From Sporobacter sp038405045 (GTDB lineage: Bacteria; Bacillota; Clostridia; Oscillospirales; Oscillospiraceae), in NCBI GenBank assembly GCA_038405045.1, contig JBBZIV010000001.1, positions 248,001 through 312,000 on the forward strand: DNA of 64,000 nucleotides, in the 5' to 3' direction. Positions 22,787 to 32,459 of the stretch are shown piece after piece. The notes below the pieces were generated by a model that saw only the letters and a list, made by a program, of their open reading frames with translations, did not search any database and was not told where the DNA came from. Position numbers and translations under genes: made by a program. Position 1 is the stretch's first letter, and each line of letters opens with the position of its first letter.

Positions 22787-24151
22787 TCAAAATTTCTCCT
22801 GACAAAAATATTCCATCCACACTACCGTTTCAACGTGCGCGCACCTTGGGAACATGTCAAACGCGGTGGCTTCAACAGCTTTATAACCGAGCCCGTCGAA
22901 GTGCTTGAGGTCACGGGCGAGCGTAGCCGGGTCGCACGAGACATAGACGACGCGAGCCGGGGAGAGGGCGGCAATCGTCTCGATGACGTCGGGTGCCAAA
23001 CCCTTGCGCGGCGGGTCAACGACGACAACGTCAGGCCGGATGCCCCTGTCCTGCAGCGCGCGCGCGGCGTCGCCGGCGTCCGCACAGAGAAATTCGGCGT
23101 TTTGAATGTTGTTGAACGCTGCGTTTTCGCGCGCGTCGGCAATGGCAGCCTCCACGATCTCAGCGCCGAAAGCCTTTTTTGCACCGGTGGCGAGAATGAG
23201 CGTAATCGTGCCGGTGCCGCAGTAGAGATCCAAAACTGTCTCCGTGCCGGTTAGCGCGGCGTATTCGAGCGCCTTGGCATACAGCTTTTCGGCCTGAGAA
23301 CGGTTGATCTGATAAAACGAGCGCGGCGAGAGCTTGAAGCGAAGCGCGCACAGCTCGTCCACAATAAAGTCTTCACCCCAGAGCGTTGTAAACTCGCCCG
23401 CCAAAACGGTGTTGCCGCGCGTCTTGTTGACGTTTAAGACGATACCGGCTGTCTCCGGGCAAAGCCTTCGGATTTCATCAATCAGTGCTTCCGGATGCGG
23501 CAGGTCTCTGTCATTTGAAACGATGGTGACCAGTGCTTTTTTTGTTGCGAAGGCATAGCGGCAGAAGACATGGCGAACAGCGCCAGATCGCCGCACCTCG
23601 TCATAAGCGGGCACGCTGTAGCGGTCCATCCAGCGGCGGACAGCTGCGGCGGCGCGGTCAGAGACCTCAGCCTGAATGAGGCAGGTATCCGTCGGGACGA
23701 TGTCATGGCTGCGCTCACGGTAAAAGCCGGTAACGGTGCGGCCTTCGTCCTTGCCGACGGCATAGATGGCCTTGTTGCGGTAGCGCGCAACGTCGTCCGA
23801 CCCGATGATGCCGGTCACTGGAACGGTAAGCCCGCCGATGCGCTGCAGCGCATCCTCAACGCGGCGGCGCTTGAAACGCAGCTCCTCCGCGTAATCCATG
23901 TGAAGAAGGTCACACCCGCCGCACTTGCCGAAATTCGGGCATGCGGGGTCGATACGCGCGCCTGAGGGCGACAAGATTTTCAGAACCTTTGCGTAGACAA
24001 TATTCTTACTGTCCTTCAAAACCTTGATGTCACACGTTTCACCGGCCAGTGCGCCTTTAACGAAAACAACGCGCCCGTCGATATGCGCAACGCCGTCACC
24101 GGACGATGTGTAGCCTTCTATGACAACGGTATGAATCGAATTTTTTATCAA
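22787..24151 (-). CDS. 23S rRNA (uracil-C5)-methyltransferase, RumA/RlmCD family
   Basis: The protein has 454 residues. A TRAM-like N-terminal domain (about 8-60) is followed by a 4Fe-4S cysteine set CPNFGKCGGCD with a further Cys, then a Rossmann methyltransferase domain with DLYCGTGTI. The nucleophile motif is VDPPRKGL followed by YVSCDPATLARDL, where the Cys attacks uracil C6. It methylates U1939 or U747 of 23S rRNA; Firmicute members often do both. The start is TTG 24151, without a strong Shine-Dalgarno. Confidence 0.92.
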   Translation of the reverse strand: MIKNSIHTVVIEGYTSSGDGVAHIDGRVVFVKGALAGETCDIKVLKDSKNIVYAKVLKILSPSGARIDPACPNFGKCGGCDLLHMDYAEELRFKRRRVEDALQRIGGLTVPVTGIIGSDDVARYRNKAIYAVGKDEGRTVTGFYRERSHDIVPTDTCLIQAEVSDRAAAAVRRWMDRYSVPAYDEVRRSGAVRHVFCRYAFATKKALVTIVSNDRDLPHPEALIDEIRRLCPETAGIVLNVNKTRGNTVLAGEFTTLWGEDFIVDELCALRFKLSPRSFYQINRSQAEKLYAKALEYAALTGTETVLDLYCGTGTITLILATGAKKAFGAEIVEAAIADARENAAFNNIQNAEFLCADAGDAARALQDRGIRPDVVVVDPPRKGLAPDVIETIAALSPARVVYVSCDPATLARDLKHFDGLGYKAVEATAFDMFPRCAHVETVVWMEYFCQEKF

Positions 24152-24185
24152 AACATATCACGCCAATCCAAAAATTCGTTCCGGC

Positions 24186-26591
24186 TTACGCCTTTTTGCG
24201 ATGCCCGCTCAGAAGCCCGACGAGCTGGCGGACGACCCAGGACAGGAGAAAAAGCACCGGAACCGACAGGAAAATGACGCCCGCCGTAATGCCGATGGCC
24301 GGCCAGGAGAGCGGCGAGAGGGAGAACAAATCATGCAGCAGCAAGCCGCCGCCGATAAAGAGCACCAGCATGGAGATGATCAAGACGCGCCGGAGCTGGT
24401 TGAGCGGCCTGCCGATACGGTACAGCAGCATGAAGCCAATAGCGCCGATGACAATGGTCGTCATCGTTGACATTTGGTCGTCGGGTATGTTCAGGCGGCG
24501 GCAGATGAGAATGACCGCCAGCATAGCGAGATAATCCGTCAGGCCGAAGGGCAGCGCGCGGAGCAGGACGTTTCTTAAAAACCGCCCGCGGACGAGAGCG
24601 GTGTTCGGCTCCAGGGCAAGGATAAAAGACGGAATCCCGATGATGGCGACGTTGAACAAAGACAGCTGCGCCGGGGTGACAGGATAGGCTAGGGCAAATA
24701 ATAACGCCGTCAGCGTCAGGGCAAAGGAGAAAATGTTTTTAACGAGAAAGAGAGAGGCCGAGCGCTCGATATTGTTGATGACGCGGCGGCCCTCGGCGAC
24801 GACAGCGGGCATAGCGGCAAAATTGGAGTCCATCAACACAAGCTGCGAGACCTGGCACGCCACATCGCTGCCGGAGGCCATGGCGATACTGCAGTCGGCG
24901 TCCTTCAGCGCCAAAACGTCGTTAACGCCGTCGCCCGTCATCGCAACGGTATGCCCCGCGGCCTTCAAAGCGCGCACGAGCTTGCGCTTCTGGTCCGGCG
25001 TGACGCGGCCGAAGACGGTATAGTCGCGCACGGCGCTTTTAATTTTCCGCTCTGTCGTCAGCGTCGACGCGTCAACGTATCGGTCCGCGTATTGAATACC
25101 AGCCTCCAGCGCAACGCTTGAAACGGTCACGGGGTTGTCGCCGGAGATAACCTTGATGGCGACGCCTTGCTGCTCAAAATATCGAAATGTCGCCGGGGCT
25201 TCGGGCCGAATGCTGTTGGTGAGGACGACGAGTGCCAGCGGCATAACGCACCCCGTCGGCTTTGGGTCCTTTAGCGCTCCGCCGTACCCGGCGAAAAGCA
25301 GAACGCGGCAGCCCTGAGCGGAATAGCGCTCAATATCACTTTGATAATCGGCGTAATTGGTCAGCAGGATTTTTTCAGGCGCACCGAGCAAAAATACCCC
25401 CGCCGTCTGGAAGGCCGCGCCGCTGTATTTCGTGGCGGATGAAAACGGCAGAATCTGCAAGGCCCGCCGCTTCGGGCTGCCGGTGAAATAGCTTTTCAGG
25501 GCGGCCATCGTCTCGTTGTCGGCGGCCATGCTGGCCGAAAAATCCGTCAAAAGGGAGACGATGCCGTCATAGTCGGCCTCCCCGCCGAGCGGGAAGACCT
25601 CGCGAACGGCCATTTTGTTTTCCGTAATCGTGCCGGTTTTGTCGACGCACAAAACATCAACGCGGGCAAGCGTCTCGATGCAGCCCATATCGTGCACAAG
25701 CGTTTTCTTCTGTGCCAGACGCATAATGCTGACGGTGAGCGCGACGGAGACGAGCAGGTATAGCCCCTCCGGAATCATGCCGATGAGGGCCGCAACGGTG
25801 GAGACGACGCTCTCCGTCACGCTGCGGTTAAGCGCCGCCGTCTGCTGGATATACAAAAGAATGCCAAAGGGGACGATCACAAAGCCGATGACCTGAATCA
25901 GGCGCGTCAGCGCGTGCATCATCTCCGACCGGCGCTTTTTTCCGGTCTTTTTCGCTTCGACCGTCAGCTTGGAGACAAACGCGTCGCACCCGACCTTGTC
26001 AAGCCGCGCCCGGCACTCGCCGGAGACGATGAAGCTCCCTGATAATAGCGTCATGCCCGGTGTTTTAATGATCTCGTCAGCCTCGCCGGTGACGAGGGCT
26101 TCGTTGACGCGGCATTCGCCCGTTAAAACAATGCCGTCGGCGTAAATCTGGTTGCCTGCCGAAAAAACGGCAATATCGTCGAGAACGGCCTCTTCCGCCG
26201 GAATCGACACAGCCGCGCCGTCCCGGATGACGGTGGCGTGCGGCGAGGCGATAAATTTGAGCTCGGCGAGCTTTTTCTTAGAGCGCAGCTCCTGAACGAT
26301 ACCAATGGCGGTGTTGACGACGATGACGCCCATAAACGTCAGATCCTTATACGAGCCGACAAGGATGATAAGGCCGGAGAGGATGAAAAAAACGAGATTA
26401 AAATACGTAAAAATATTATCTTTAAAAATCTGCCCGACCGTCTTCTCCGCCGAAGCGGGGGTTTCGTTGCCGTAGCCGTTATCCAACCGCTCTTTTGCCT
26501 GCCGGGCCGTCAGGCCGGTTTCGGCGTGCGCTTCAATCCGCGGCAGGACTTTATTGAGCGTCACGGTTTCAGTTGGATTACCGAAGTGCAA
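24186..26591 (-). CDS. Cation-translocating P-type ATPase
   Basis: The 801-residue P-type ATPase has the phosphorylation site DKTGTIT (D317), the actuator loop LVTGE (167-170), PEGL (274-277) in the fourth membrane helix and MTGDGVNDVLALKDAD in the HAD domain. About ten membrane helices are visible, with six at the C-terminus. The IPEGL in place of CPC rules out heavy-metal pumps; it resembles P2/P3-like Ca2+/Mg2+ pumps such as CtpE. The start is TTG 26591 with AGGTGAT 5 nt upstream. It lies 34 bp downstream of nothing but upstream of rlmD-like on the same strand. Confidence 0.88.
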   Translation of the reverse strand: MHFGNPTETVTLNKVLPRIEAHAETGLTARQAKERLDNGYGNETPASAEKTVGQIFKDNIFTYFNLVFFILSGLIILVGSYKDLTFMGVIVVNTAIGIVQELRSKKKLAELKFIASPHATVIRDGAAVSIPAEEAVLDDIAVFSAGNQIYADGIVLTGECRVNEALVTGEADEIIKTPGMTLLSGSFIVSGECRARLDKVGCDAFVSKLTVEAKKTGKKRRSEMMHALTRLIQVIGFVIVPFGILLYIQQTAALNRSVTESVVSTVAALIGMIPEGLYLLVSVALTVSIMRLAQKKTLVHDMGCIETLARVDVLCVDKTGTITENKMAVREVFPLGGEADYDGIVSLLTDFSASMAADNETMAALKSYFTGSPKRRALQILPFSSATKYSGAAFQTAGVFLLGAPEKILLTNYADYQSDIERYSAQGCRVLLFAGYGGALKDPKPTGCVMPLALVVLTNSIRPEAPATFRYFEQQGVAIKVISGDNPVTVSSVALEAGIQYADRYVDASTLTTERKIKSAVRDYTVFGRVTPDQKRKLVRALKAAGHTVAMTGDGVNDVLALKDADCSIAMASGSDVACQVSQLVLMDSNFAAMPAVVAEGRRVINNIERSASLFLVKNIFSFALTLTALLFALAYPVTPAQLSLFNVAIIGIPSFILALEPNTALVRGRFLRNVLLRALPFGLTDYLAMLAVILICRRLNIPDDQMSTMTTIVIGAIGFMLLYRIGRPLNQLRRVLIISMLVLFIGGGLLLHDLFSLSPLSWPAIGITAGVIFLSVPVLFLLSWVVRQLVGLLSGHRKKA

Positions 26592-26777
26592 GAACGATCA
26601 CCTGCTTTACCAAATTTGACAAATAACCAAATTATTATACCATAACAACGCGCCTATTGCATCCCCTTATCGAAAAAGGGGGTTTTTCCGCCGGAAAAGG
26701 CCTGCTTGCTTTTTACCCGCCCGTATGGCACTATTAAATCAGGTTTAATCCAAACACAAAAAACATTGTGGTGCACC

Positions 26778-28616
26778 ATGAAACAGACAAAAAATCATGT
26801 TTTTCATCTGCTGACCGATTTTGCCAGAGGGTCGAAGCGGTATTTCGCCGGGGCCGTTGCCGCCGCCGCTTTGAGTATTCTGTTTACTTTTCTCATGCCG
26901 CAGATCGTTGGCTTCACGGTGGACGCCGTGCTCGGTACGAAAGCTGTCACGCTGCCAGCGGTTTTTTCCGGGTGGTATGACGCGCTGGGTGGCCGGGGCT
27001 TTCTGCGCGCGCATTTTCTGATCTGTGCTGCCGGTGTTGTGCTGTCCGCCGCTCTCGCCGGCCTATTTAACTATATGTCACGGATGCAGGCGGCAAAGGG
27101 CACCGAGCGTTTTACAAAAAAGCTCCGTGACACGCTTTTTACACATGTGCAGTATCTCCCGTTTTCCTGGCATAACGCCAATCAGACGGGCGATATCATC
27201 CAGCGATGCACCTTCGACGTCGATACAGCGCAGCGTTTTGTTGCCCAGCAGCTGTTTGAGGTCGTGCGCACGTTTATTCTCGTCACCCTCGCCCTTGTCA
27301 TCATGTTCTCCATGAACGCGTCCCTCGCGCTTATCGCCCTTGGTTTTATCCCGCTTGTTATCGGCTACTCAACGATTTTCTTCAAACGCATCGCCAGCCG
27401 TTTTAAAGAAGCCGACGAGGCTGAAGGGGAGCTGCTCATTCATATTCAAGAGAATTTGACGGGTGTGCGTGTCGTCCGGGCGTTCGGCAGGGAGAAATAT
27501 GAGCTCGACCGCTTTGATGAAAAAAATGACTTCTATGTCGGCAAATGGCTCTCACTCGGCAAAATCCTCGGCATCTTCTGGGGCATCGGCGACATTGTCT
27601 CCGCGCTGGAGCTTTTGCTGATGGTGGCCATCGGCGCCGTGCTCGCCGTCGGCGGGGCGCTGACGCTTGGGCAGTTTCTTGTGTTTATCAGCTATACGCT
27701 TACCATGTCGTGGCCTGTCCGCCAGCTCGGGCGCCTCCTCTCGGAGATGAGCAAGGCGGGCGTTTCGTTTGCGCGGATTAAGGAAATCCTTGACGCGCCC
27801 GTTGAAAGGGACGACCCATCCGCCAAAAAACCGCCGCTCGACGGCGACATCGTCTTTGACCGCGTGTCGTTTTCCTACGGCGCGCAGCCTGTTTTGCAGG
27901 AGTTGAGCTTCACCGTCAAAAGCGGAAAGACGCTTGGCATTCTCGGCGCGACAGGAGCGGGCAAATCAACGCTTACCTATCTCTTAAACAGGCTTTATGA
28001 TCTCAAGGACGGCGAGGGGCGCATCACCATCGGCGGCATCGACATCCGGGAGATTGACAGGCGCTATTTAAGGCGACATGTCGGCCTTGTTCTGCAAGAG
28101 CCTTTTTTATTTTCAAAGACGATTTTTGATAATATTGATATCGCCGCTGAGACGCGTGACAGCGCCCGCGTCCGGAAAAGTGCCGAAATCGCGGCGATGG
28201 ATGAGACCATTCGATCCTTTGAGGACGGGTATAACACGCTCGTCGGGGAGCGGGGCGTCACGCTTTCGGGCGGGCAGAAGCAGCGGCTGACGATGGCACG
28301 CACACTGATGCAAAACGCGCCTATCATGGTGTTCGACGACGCGATGTCAAGCCTTGACATGGAGACAGATGCGAAAATCCGCGAAGCTCTGCATGAGAAG
28401 ACAGCCGGGACGACGGTTATCCTGATCTCTCACCGAATCGCAACGCTCATGCTTGCCGATACAATTTTGGTGCTTGAAAACGGCCGGATTGCAGAAATCG
28501 GTTCGCACGAAGAGCTTGTTGCGCAAAACGGCATCTACCGCCGCGTTTATGCGCTGCAGTCAGGCCTGACCGACGAAGACGAAGGATGGGAGGCGGCGGA
28601 ATATGCGGGAAAGTGA
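26778..28616 (+). CDS. Heterodimeric ABC exporter half-transporter, degenerate catalytic site
   Basis: This 612-residue type IV ABC exporter has six membrane helices (about 20-330) and a C-terminal nucleotide-binding domain. It carries Walker A GATGAGKST, a canonical signature LSGGQKQRL, and Walker B IMVFDDAMSSLD. The catalytic Glu is replaced by Asp, as in the degenerate half of TM287/288- or BmrCD-type heterodimers. ATG 26778 is preferred because the upstream 24 residues are unlike the family, though its Shine-Dalgarno is poor. It overlaps the second half-transporter gene by 14 bp. Lipid or drug export is likely. Confidence 0.9.
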   Translation: MKQTKNHVFHLLTDFARGSKRYFAGAVAAAALSILFTFLMPQIVGFTVDAVLGTKAVTLPAVFSGWYDALGGRGFLRAHFLICAAGVVLSAALAGLFNYMSRMQAAKGTERFTKKLRDTLFTHVQYLPFSWHNANQTGDIIQRCTFDVDTAQRFVAQQLFEVVRTFILVTLALVIMFSMNASLALIALGFIPLVIGYSTIFFKRIASRFKEADEAEGELLIHIQENLTGVRVVRAFGREKYELDRFDEKNDFYVGKWLSLGKILGIFWGIGDIVSALELLLMVAIGAVLAVGGALTLGQFLVFISYTLTMSWPVRQLGRLLSEMSKAGVSFARIKEILDAPVERDDPSAKKPPLDGDIVFDRVSFSYGAQPVLQELSFTVKSGKTLGILGATGAGKSTLTYLLNRLYDLKDGEGRITIGGIDIREIDRRYLRRHVGLVLQEPFLFSKTIFDNIDIAAETRDSARVRKSAEIAAMDETIRSFEDGYNTLVGERGVTLSGGQKQRLTMARTLMQNAPIMVFDDAMSSLDMETDAKIREALHEKTAGTTVILISHRIATLMLADTILVLENGRIAEIGSHEELVAQNGIYRRVYALQSGLTDEDEGWEAAEYAGK

Positions 28617-30435
28617 AATTGATGACAAAGCGTTGAGCCTCGGCATCTGGGCTCGCCTTGCGCCATATTTAAAGCAGGTTCGAAAGCACCTTGTTGCCGT
28701 CAGCGTCTTTATGCTGCTGTCGGCACTTGCCAATGCGGCCTTTCCGCTGTTTACGAGTTATGCCGTCAACGCCTTCATTACGCCCGGCAGAACGGCAGGG
28801 CTTTGGCTGTTTTGTGTGGTGTTCTTGGCGCTTATTGTTTTTGAAGGGCTCACCGTGCTGCTCTTTTCACGCCAATCCATCGCTGTGGAAATGTACATGG
28901 GCCGCCAGCTCAAGAGGGACTGCTTTGTCCGGCTGCAAGAGCTGCCGATTGCCTTCTACAATGTCAACGCCGTGGGGTATCTCATTGCGCGCATCATGTC
29001 CGACACGGACAGAATCAGCGGCATGGTGGCGTGGGGCTTTTCCCATGCGGCGTGGAATCTGTGCTACATTCTGGGGGCGGTTATCTTCATGGTTACCCTG
29101 AAGCCGTCGCTTGCGCTGCTCCTGCTCGCGCTTGTCCCCGTCGTCGTACTTATAACGGTATACTTCCAGAAGAAAAACGTTTTTGTCAGCAGGCGCATCC
29201 GCGCCGTCAACGCGCAACTCACCGGCGCGTACAACGAGGGGATCACCGGGGCGAGAGTCTCCAAAACGCTGGTGATTGAGGAGAAAAACTGCCGTGATTT
29301 CGAAGCGGTGACAAGTGAGATGTACCAGCAGGCCGTTATAAGCGCGCGCCTGACGGCCACAATGCTGCCGCTTGTCCTGTTCTGCGGGGCCCTCGCCGTC
29401 GGCGCCGTTTTGTACAAGGGCGGCATCCTCGTTATGAATGATCTGCTGGACTATGGTATTCTGGCGGCCTTTATTTCATACGCCGTCAGTATCATTGAGC
29501 CGATTATGCAGGTCTCCAGCCTTCTGTCGGACATGGTGGGCGCGCAGGTCGGCATAGAGCGTGTCACAGCCCTCGTCGACGCACCGCTGACGATCAGCGA
29601 CGCGCCGGGCGTCATCGAAAAATATGGGGACGTTTTTAATCCGAAGCGGGAAAACTGGGAACCGATCATTGGTGAAATCACCTTTGAAAATGTCTCGTTT
29701 CACTATCCCGACAGCGATACATACGTCCTGGAGGATTTCTGCCTTCACATCCCAGCCGGGACAACAGTGGCCATCGTCGGCGAGACGGGGGCCGGAAAGT
29801 CCACACTCGTTAATCTGGCCTGCCGCTTCTATGAGCCGACGCGCGGGCGCGTTTTAATCGACGGGCGCGACGTGCGCGAGCGGAGCCAGCTGTGGCTGCA
29901 CTCGGCGCTCGGCTATGTCCTGCAGGACCCGCATCTATTTTCCGGAACAATGATGGAAAATATCCGCTATGGGCGGATCGAGGCGACCGACGACGAGGTC
30001 AGAAAAGCCGCCGCGCTCGTCTCGGCAGACATTGTCGCCGGGCGGCTCCCGGACGGGTATGACACGCAGGTCGGCGAGGGGGGCTCCCGGCTGTCAACGG
30101 GGGAAAAGCAGCTCGTCTCCCTTGCACGCGCCGTTCTGGCAGACCCGCCCATCTTTGTTTTAGATGAAGCCACGTCAAGCATCGACACAGAGACAGAGCA
30201 GCTTATTCAAAACGCTGTTGCCCATATCCTCAAAGGGCGCACCTCCTTTCTGATTGCCCACCGCCTTTCAACGATCCGCCGCGCCGACCTCATCCTCGTT
30301 GTTGACGACGGCAAAATCGTCGAGCGCGGGACGCATGAGACGCTTTTAGCGCAAAACGGCCGTTATGCCGCGCTGTGCCGCGCGATGCGCCTGGAGGAGG
30401 ACAAGTTTGTCGGCGCGCCGCCTGATGACCGCTAA
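28603..30435 (+). CDS. Heterodimeric ABC exporter half-transporter, catalytically competent
   Basis: This 610-residue partner has six membrane helices and a nucleotide-binding domain with Walker A GETGAGKST and Walker B IFVLDEATSSID, so the catalytic Glu is present. The signature is altered to LSTGEKQLV. In a heterodimer this signature faces the Asp-containing site of the first subunit, so both defects fall in one site and the other remains fully consensus. This complementary pattern strongly supports the pair working as one asymmetric exporter. Confidence 0.9.
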   Translation: MRESEIDDKALSLGIWARLAPYLKQVRKHLVAVSVFMLLSALANAAFPLFTSYAVNAFITPGRTAGLWLFCVVFLALIVFEGLTVLLFSRQSIAVEMYMGRQLKRDCFVRLQELPIAFYNVNAVGYLIARIMSDTDRISGMVAWGFSHAAWNLCYILGAVIFMVTLKPSLALLLLALVPVVVLITVYFQKKNVFVSRRIRAVNAQLTGAYNEGITGARVSKTLVIEEKNCRDFEAVTSEMYQQAVISARLTATMLPLVLFCGALAVGAVLYKGGILVMNDLLDYGILAAFISYAVSIIEPIMQVSSLLSDMVGAQVGIERVTALVDAPLTISDAPGVIEKYGDVFNPKRENWEPIIGEITFENVSFHYPDSDTYVLEDFCLHIPAGTTVAIVGETGAGKSTLVNLACRFYEPTRGRVLIDGRDVRERSQLWLHSALGYVLQDPHLFSGTMMENIRYGRIEATDDEVRKAAALVSADIVAGRLPDGYDTQVGEGGSRLSTGEKQLVSLARAVLADPPIFVLDEATSSIDTETEQLIQNAVAHILKGRTSFLIAHRLSTIRRADLILVVDDGKIVERGTHETLLAQNGRYAALCRAMRLEEDKFVGAPPDDR

Positions 30436-30450
30436 GAAAGGCACAAAACC

Positions 30451-31239
30451 ATGAGAATTATTGACGCACATGCCCATATCTTTCCGCCAAAAATTGAAGC
30501 GGCGGCGACAATGGCCATTCAAAAGTTTTATGACATGCCATCCATGCGCCACGCCGGGTCGCCGGAAGCGCTTATGGCGTCTGGCCGAAAGGCCGGTGTT
30601 GAAAAATATCTGGTGTTTTCAACAGCCACGACGAAGGACCAGGTCAAAAGCGTTAATGACTTTATTATCGCCTCCTGCCGGGCGCATCAGGAATTCCTCG
30701 GCGTCGGCACGATACATGCCGACTTCACGGATTTTGAAGAGGAACTCGTGCGGATATCCGGCTTCGGCCTTCGCGGCATTAAAATCCATCCGGATTTTCA
30801 GCGGTTTGACGTGGATGACGCGCGGCTCTTTCCCGTTTATGCTTTTTTGGAGCGCGCGGGCATGTTCGTCATTACCCATGCCGGTGACAGACGATATCCC
30901 TATTCTCACCCGGATAAGATCGCGCGTGTCGCGCTGGCGTTTCCGAAGCTGCGTATCATCGCCGCGCATTTCGGCGGCTGGACCATGTGGGCGCGCGCGC
31001 GGGAAATGCTCGCACTGCCAAACGTCTATGTCGATACAAGCTCCACGCTCGGTTTTACGAAAGCCGATGATGTTCTTGAGGGGCTTCAAGCCTTCGATGA
31101 GACGCATATTTTCTTCGGCACCGATTTTCCGATGTGGGATCACGAAGAAGAAATCGGGCGTCTCCTGGCGCTCAATCTGCCAGAGCGCACGCTGGAGAGG
31201 ATTTTTTACGAGAACTTTGCCGCATTTTACGGGCTGTAG
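30451..31239 (+). CDS. Amidohydrolase_2-family metal-dependent hydrolase
   Basis: The protein has 262 residues. Its barrel carries DAHAHIFPP near the N-terminus, KIHPDFQ, a His in ITHAGD, HFGGW and GTDFPMWDH at the C-terminal metal site. These are the ligands of the Amidohydrolase_2 (TIM-barrel) family, which includes decarboxylases and lactonases. A frame-shifted ORF of the same length overlaps it but has no motifs. The start is 15 bp after the ABC gene, so co-transcription is likely. Reaction unknown. Confidence 0.87.
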   Translation: MRIIDAHAHIFPPKIEAAATMAIQKFYDMPSMRHAGSPEALMASGRKAGVEKYLVFSTATTKDQVKSVNDFIIASCRAHQEFLGVGTIHADFTDFEEELVRISGFGLRGIKIHPDFQRFDVDDARLFPVYAFLERAGMFVITHAGDRRYPYSHPDKIARVALAFPKLRIIAAHFGGWTMWARAREMLALPNVYVDTSSTLGFTKADDVLEGLQAFDETHIFFGTDFPMWDHEEEIGRLLALNLPERTLERIFYENFAAFYGL

Positions 31240-31271
31240 GCACCCGTGATTCAATCACCTTTGGAGGAGAG

Positions 31272-32432
31272 ATGGACAATTTGGCTCAATTCCGGCATGC
31301 GCTCATCTGGCGGCTCGTCAGGCTTCCGGCATACGTGTTCCTCAAGCTCAGGTTTCGCTTTTCTGCCTGCCCCGCGCCGGACATGACAGAGCCGTTTCTG
31401 TTGATAGCCAACCACCTGACGGATTTCGATCCTATCTTCGTCGGCGCGCGCTTTAAGAAAAACATCTATTTTGTCGCCAGCGAGCATTTATACCGCCGGG
31501 GCTTTTTATCACAGCTGCTTTCGTGGGCGTTTGCCCCGATTGCGCGTATCAAAGGCTCGGCGGACACAGTCTCGGCGATGAACATTATCCGAACGCTGCG
31601 CCGCGGTTCAAGCGTCTGTATCTTTGCCGAGGGCGACCGATCGTGGAACGGCGTCACAGGCCCTCTGCACGCGACGACAGCCCGCCTCGTCAAGGCCGCG
31701 CGCGTCCCGCTTGTCACATACCGCCTGACGGGCGGTTATCTGACAAGCCCCCGCTGGAGCAGGAGCCTGCGCCGCGGGAAAATTGACGGCGGTGTTGTCC
31801 GCGTCACCGCCGCGCAGGCACTCGCCGCCATGACGGACGAGGATCTGACGGCAATGATCTTTTCGGATATCTATGACGACGCGTATGACGATCAGGAAAA
31901 AACCCCTGTCGTCTATCGTGGGAAGAAGCTTGCCGAGGGACTGGAAAACGCCATTTACACTTGCCCGGTATGCCGCGGCATCGGCACGACGCACAGCAGA
32001 GGCGATTTGTTTTACTGCGACTGCGGCCTGACGCTCCGGTATACAGAAATGGGTTATCTGGAGGGTGAGCGCGCGCCCTTTAAAACGATCCGCGATTGGG
32101 ACGCGTGGCAGACCGTGTTTCTGCGTGATGCCGCCCTGTCTTTTGGCGACGGGCCGATTTTTGAAGACCCCGCGCAGAGCCTTTGGTGCATTGGTGACGA
32201 CCACAGCGAAACGCTGGTGGCGGAAGGATCGCTCACGCTGTCGAAAAAAAGTTTGGCCCTCGGGTCGTTTGTCGTTCCGCTTGAAAACATCTACCGCATG
32301 GGCGCTTACGGGGCGGCAACGATTGTTTTCTCCGCAGACGGCGTCAACTACGAGATCAAGTCAGCAATCTCGCGCAGCGGGCGGAAATATCTGACGATGT
32401 ATGACATCCTGACCGCCTGCAAAAAACCGTAA
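31272..32432 (+). CDS. PlsC-like acyltransferase with C-terminal zinc-ribbon extension
   Basis: The protein has 386 residues. About 1-200 is a lysophospholipid acyltransferase domain with the NHLTDFD motif (HX4D) and FAEGDRSWNG in place of the usual FPEGTRS. The next ~185 residues are not part of PlsC. They start with CPVCRGIGTTHSRGDLFYC followed by DCG, a four-cysteine zinc-ribbon-like knuckle, then a beta-rich stretch ending in SAISRSGRKYLTMYDIL that resembles a PH-like fold. The extension may bind membranes or a partner. The ATG has GGAGGAG. It sits between an amidohydrolase and a GltS-type carrier. Confidence 0.82.
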   Translation: MDNLAQFRHALIWRLVRLPAYVFLKLRFRFSACPAPDMTEPFLLIANHLTDFDPIFVGARFKKNIYFVASEHLYRRGFLSQLLSWAFAPIARIKGSADTVSAMNIIRTLRRGSSVCIFAEGDRSWNGVTGPLHATTARLVKAARVPLVTYRLTGGYLTSPRWSRSLRRGKIDGGVVRVTAAQALAAMTDEDLTAMIFSDIYDDAYDDQEKTPVVYRGKKLAEGLENAIYTCPVCRGIGTTHSRGDLFYCDCGLTLRYTEMGYLEGERAPFKTIRDWDAWQTVFLRDAALSFGDGPIFEDPAQSLWCIGDDHSETLVAEGSLTLSKKSLALGSFVVPLENIYRMGAYGAATIVFSADGVNYEIKSAISRSGRKYLTMYDILTACKKP

Positions 32433-32459
32433 CGATTTCCGTTAAATAGGAGGAATACG

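Noticed and set aside
30461..31249. Second plus-strand ORF of equal length in another frame of the amidohydrolase
   Set aside because: The frame at 30451 has all metal-binding motifs; this one is Arg/Ser-rich with none.
31608..32204. 198-residue minus-strand ORF opposite the acyltransferase
   Set aside because: No motif, lies wholly inside a gene with a good start and motifs.
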